From positions 1 to 8,099 of the forward strand of contig JBEKQP010000215.1 of NCBI GenBank assembly GCA_049519595.1: a stretch of 8,099 nucleotides of DNA. Direction: 5' to 3'. Of the stretch, positions 6,889 to 8,099 are shown piece by piece. This stretch comes from CAWBRT01 sp049519595 (GTDB lineage: Bacteria; Acidobacteriota; Terriglobia; Terriglobales; Acidobacteriaceae). Within the stretch, counting starts at the first letter, position 1; every line of letters starts with the position of its first letter. The notes beneath the pieces were generated by a model that was given only the letters and a program-made list of their open reading frames with translations, searched no databases and was not told the origin of the DNA. A program made the position numbers and the translations under genes.

Positions 6889-6964
6889 GCTGGCGTAGCT
6901 CAGCTGGTAGAGCATCTGATTTGTAATCAGAGGGTCGGGGGTTCAAATCCCTTCGCCAGCTCCA
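6889..6964 (+). tRNA. thrU: tRNA-Thr(TGT)
   Basis: Complete cloverleaf of 76 nt. Acceptor GCTGGCG pairs with CGCCAGC (6954-6960), discriminator T6961, encoded CCA 6962-6964. Anticodon stem TCTGA/TCAGA encloses TTTGTAA with anticodon TGT at 6922-6924 (reads ACA, and by wobble other Thr codons). T-loop TTCAAAT. First gene of a tRNA cluster that ends in tuf; the symbol follows the identical E. coli position and anticodon. Confidence 0.97.
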
Positions 6965-7209
6965 AGTTGCTTTCCGGGTACGCGAGCGGGCAGATTGGCG
7001 CAATAGCGCGCAACCGTTTTTGCAATCCACAGGGACCTGCCGGTGAATGCGGCGGCCAAGGCGTCAGGAAGATGTCTTGGGTGCCTACAGCTGTTGCGCG
7101 TGAACGCGCGGACTACCGCAGGAGGCTTCAGCCGGTGATGTGCTTGAAGCAGATCTTTGAAACTTGAGTCTTGGTTCGGAGCCTATGGCAGTGAGGCATC
7201 GCTCCACCG

Positions 7210-7215
7210 TAGAAT
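7210..7215 (+). promoter_or_regulatory. Possible internal -10 before tRNA-Tyr
   Basis: TAGAAT (5/6 match to TATAAT) ends 8 nt before the tRNA-Tyr 5' end. The -35 partner is poor (TGGCAG 7186-7191, 18-nt spacing), and the start point would leave almost no leader. The 259-nt gap after tRNA-Thr is long enough to hold an extra promoter. Confidence 0.2.
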
Positions 7216-7223
7216 CGGGACGT

Positions 7224-7312
7224 GCACAGGTGGGTGAGCGGTTAAAGCCAACAGACTGTAAATCTGTCCGCCCTTGCGGCGTTCGGTGGTTCGAATCCAC
7301 CCCTGTGCACCA
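7224..7312 (+). tRNA. tyrU: tRNA-Tyr(GTA)
   Basis: Class II tRNA of 89 nt with encoded CCA (7310-7312). Acceptor GCACAGG pairs with CCTGTGC (7302-7308), discriminator A7309. Anticodon stem ACAGA/TCTGT encloses CTGTAAA with anticodon GTA at 7258-7260. A long variable arm with CCGC/GCGG stem follows, then T-arm GGTGG-TTCGAAT-CCACC. The long variable arm and GTA anticodon identify Tyr. Confidence 0.97.
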
Positions 7313-7362
7313 GCATTTTGTTCGCCCGGTTGTCCTGACCGGCGGCAGTGGCCCGGTGATGC

Positions 7363-7545
7363 GTGAGACGAGAAACGAAGTTATGGCTGGCATTATCGAT
7401 TTACAGCGGGCTGGGCGTACTGGAATGGTTGACGCTGGGCGGGAAGATTCGTCTGGCCGCTTTAATGATTTTGGGTTTCTTCGTGATTCGTACCCTGGTT
7501 CAGGACCGCAGGGCAGCCTCGCAGGAGCGCGACGAACAGCAGTAG
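7363..7545 (+). CDS. Small two-helix membrane protein encoded between tRNA-Tyr and tRNA-Gly
   Basis: A 60-codon frame starting at GTG 7363; the preceding in-frame codons are TGC and a TGA stop, so no longer start exists. The product has a basic start (MRRETK), a hydrophobic segment at about 7-25 (LWLALSIYSGLGVLEWLTL), a short GGKIR turn, a second hydrophobic segment at about 30-46 (RLAALMILGFFVIRTLV) and a charged, hydrophilic tail (QDRRAASQERDEQQ). This alternation is what an inner-membrane hairpin protein looks like and is unlikely to arise by chance in noncoding tRNA spacer. The ribosome binding site is weak, which lowers confidence. The competing frame 7164-7562 on the same strand reads through tRNA-Tyr and is not credible. 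Function unknown; by position it would be cotranscribed with the tRNAs and tuf. Confidence 0.55.
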   Translation: MRRETKLWLALSIYSGLGVLEWLTLGGKIRLAALMILGFFVIRTLVQDRRAASQERDEQQ

Positions 7546-7552
7546 CGCGGCC

Positions 7553-7579
7553 GAGACCCTGAACGGAGTGAGGGACCTC
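7553..7579. repeat. Degenerate REP-like palindrome after the small ORF
   Basis: GAG (7553-7555) and CCCT (7557-7560) pair with AGGG (7571-7574) and CTC (7577-7579), with a small internal mismatch and a 10-nt loop GAACGGAGTG. The core CCCTGAACGGAGTGAGGGACCTC resembles, from memory, a dispersed intergenic repeat seen in acidobacterial and other genomes. It starts 8 nt after the small ORF's stop, so it may instead act as an mRNA processing or termination structure. Confidence 0.4.
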
Positions 7580-7592
7580 TGGCTGTAATTGA

Positions 7593-7667
7593 GCGGGAGT
7601 AACTCAGTGGTAGAGTCTCAGCCTTCCAAGCTGTTGGTCGCGGGTTCGATTCCCGTCTCCCGCTCCA
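7593..7667 (+). tRNA. glyT: tRNA-Gly(TCC)
   Basis: 75-nt cloverleaf with encoded CCA (7665-7667). Acceptor GCGGGAG pairs with CTCCCGC, discriminator T7664. Anticodon loop CTTCCAA gives TCC at 7625-7627. The anticodon stem has a T-T mismatch at its outermost pair (7618/7634), otherwise four good pairs. T-arm GCGGG-TTCGATT-CCCGT closes normally with one G-T pair. Reads GGA and probably GGG. Confidence 0.96.
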
Positions 7668-7712
7668 GGAATTTGAATCGCGCGTAGTTTGCAGGTGAAT
7701 AGAGTTTAGAAA

Positions 7713-7788
<76 letters not shown>

Positions 7789-7821
7789 AAGTTTCGCAGT
7801 TGGCTGAATGGTGCTGAACGC

Positions 7822-7920
7822 GCCGCCCGCGCAGATGTGATCCGGCGGGCCGGTTTCATTGCGTGAGTACAACTTGGCCGCGCAAAGCGGTCGATCCAAG
7901 TCGTCAAAGGCAGTACGCAA
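7822..7920 (+). promoter_or_regulatory. Structured leader between tRNA-Thr and tuf
   Basis: Two foldable parts. First, CC-GCCCGC (7823-7830) pairs with GCGGGC-c-GG (7845-7853), 8 pairs with one bulged C and a 14-nt loop. Second, a nested element: TTGCGT (7859-7864) with ACGCAA (7915-7920) encloses ACTTGG (7872-7877) with CCAAGT (7896-7901), which encloses CCGC (7878-7881) with GCGG (7887-7890) around a GCAAA loop. The element ends 30 nt before the tuf ATG. It may mark tRNA/mRNA processing or control of EF-Tu synthesis; I know of no named motif that matches. Confidence 0.45.
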
Positions 7921-7950
7921 ATCAAACGGTAATTACTAGGGCAGAAAGCA

Positions 7951-8099
7951 ATGGCGAAAGAGAAATTTGACCGCAGCAAGCCGCACGTGAATGTTGGGAC
8001 GATTGGTCACATTGACCATGGCAAGACGACGTTGACGGCGGCGATCACGAAGGTATTGCAGAAGCACAATCCGAAGATTGTCTTCCGCTCGTTCGACTC
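7951..8099 (+). CDS. tuf: Elongation factor Tu, N-terminal part (cut by window edge)
   Basis: GTPase that delivers aminoacyl-tRNA to the ribosome in the cytoplasm. The first 49 codons are present: MAKEKFDRSKPHVNVGTIGH, then the G1/P-loop GHIDHGKT at residues 19-26, TTLTAAITKVL, and the start of the switch I region (HNPKIVFRSFDS). The HNPK...FRSFDS pattern is like acidobacterial EF-Tu as I recall it. The remaining roughly 345 residues lie beyond the window. ATG 7951 is fixed by family alignment; the ribosome binding site (AGGG, 7938-7941) is modest. Downstream member of the tRNA cluster, probably cotranscribed. Confidence 0.98.
   Translation, partial: MAKEKFDRSKPHVNVGTIGHIDHGKTTLTAAITKVLQKHNPKIVFRSFD

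Noticed and set aside
6848..7030. Minus-strand frame containing RRDLNPRPSDYKSDALPAELR
   Set aside because: It is the antisense of tRNA-Thr(TGT), a well-known false protein family created by tRNA genes.
7085..7393. Minus-strand frame containing VDSNHRTPQGRTDLQSVG
   Set aside because: Antisense of tRNA-Tyr, another classic spurious translation.
7164..7562. Plus-strand 132-codon frame
   Set aside because: It reads straight through tRNA-Tyr and overlaps the better small membrane ORF in another frame; its product looks like random sequence.

Overview
The window looks like a stretch of an Acidobacteriota chromosome (Terriglobia/Koribacter-like). This is inferred from the start of EF-Tu, the single-domain RAYT transposase with its palindrome, the TonB receptor with an N-terminal carboxypeptidase-regulatory-like domain, and the moderately GC-rich composition. 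It has not been tested by alignment.

Layout from left to right. (1) A REP-associated tyrosine transposase, cut by the left window edge, ends inside a 15-bp REP-like hairpin at 488-519. (2) On the minus strand lies a complete 761-aa TonB-dependent outer-membrane receptor (661-2946), with a possible terminator hairpin just past its stop. (3) Divergent from it are two closely spaced plus-strand genes: an M20 metallopeptidase/deacylase (start re-assigned to GTG 3226) and a DODA/YgiD-type extradiol dioxygenase-fold protein (start re-assigned to ATG 4400). Strong Shine-Dalgarno sequences decide both starts. (4) A 351-bp gap without a convincing gene follows. (5) On the minus strand is a 358-aa membrane-anchored protein of unknown function (5534-6610), with a candidate extended -10 promoter, an overlapping palindrome and a leader hairpin. 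(6) The right end is a translation cluster on the plus strand: tRNA-Thr(TGT), tRNA-Tyr(GTA), tRNA-Gly(TCC), tRNA-Thr(GGT), then tuf (EF-Tu), cut by the right edge. This gene order and these anticodons match the E. coli thrU-tyrU-glyT-thrT-tufB operon.

The most interesting material is in and around the tRNA-tuf cluster. A small, probably two-helix membrane protein (60 aa) sits between tRNA-Tyr and tRNA-Gly. A perfect 11-bp hairpin bracketed by 10-bp direct repeats lies just upstream of the likely operon promoter. A second, degenerate palindrome of a different sequence follows the small ORF. The 162-nt tuf leader can fold into a nested multi-stem structure ending 30 nt before the start codon. 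I see no clear multi-gene novel system (no defence island, CRISPR or phage genes). The leads are the small ORF, the palindromic insertions and the structured tuf leader.
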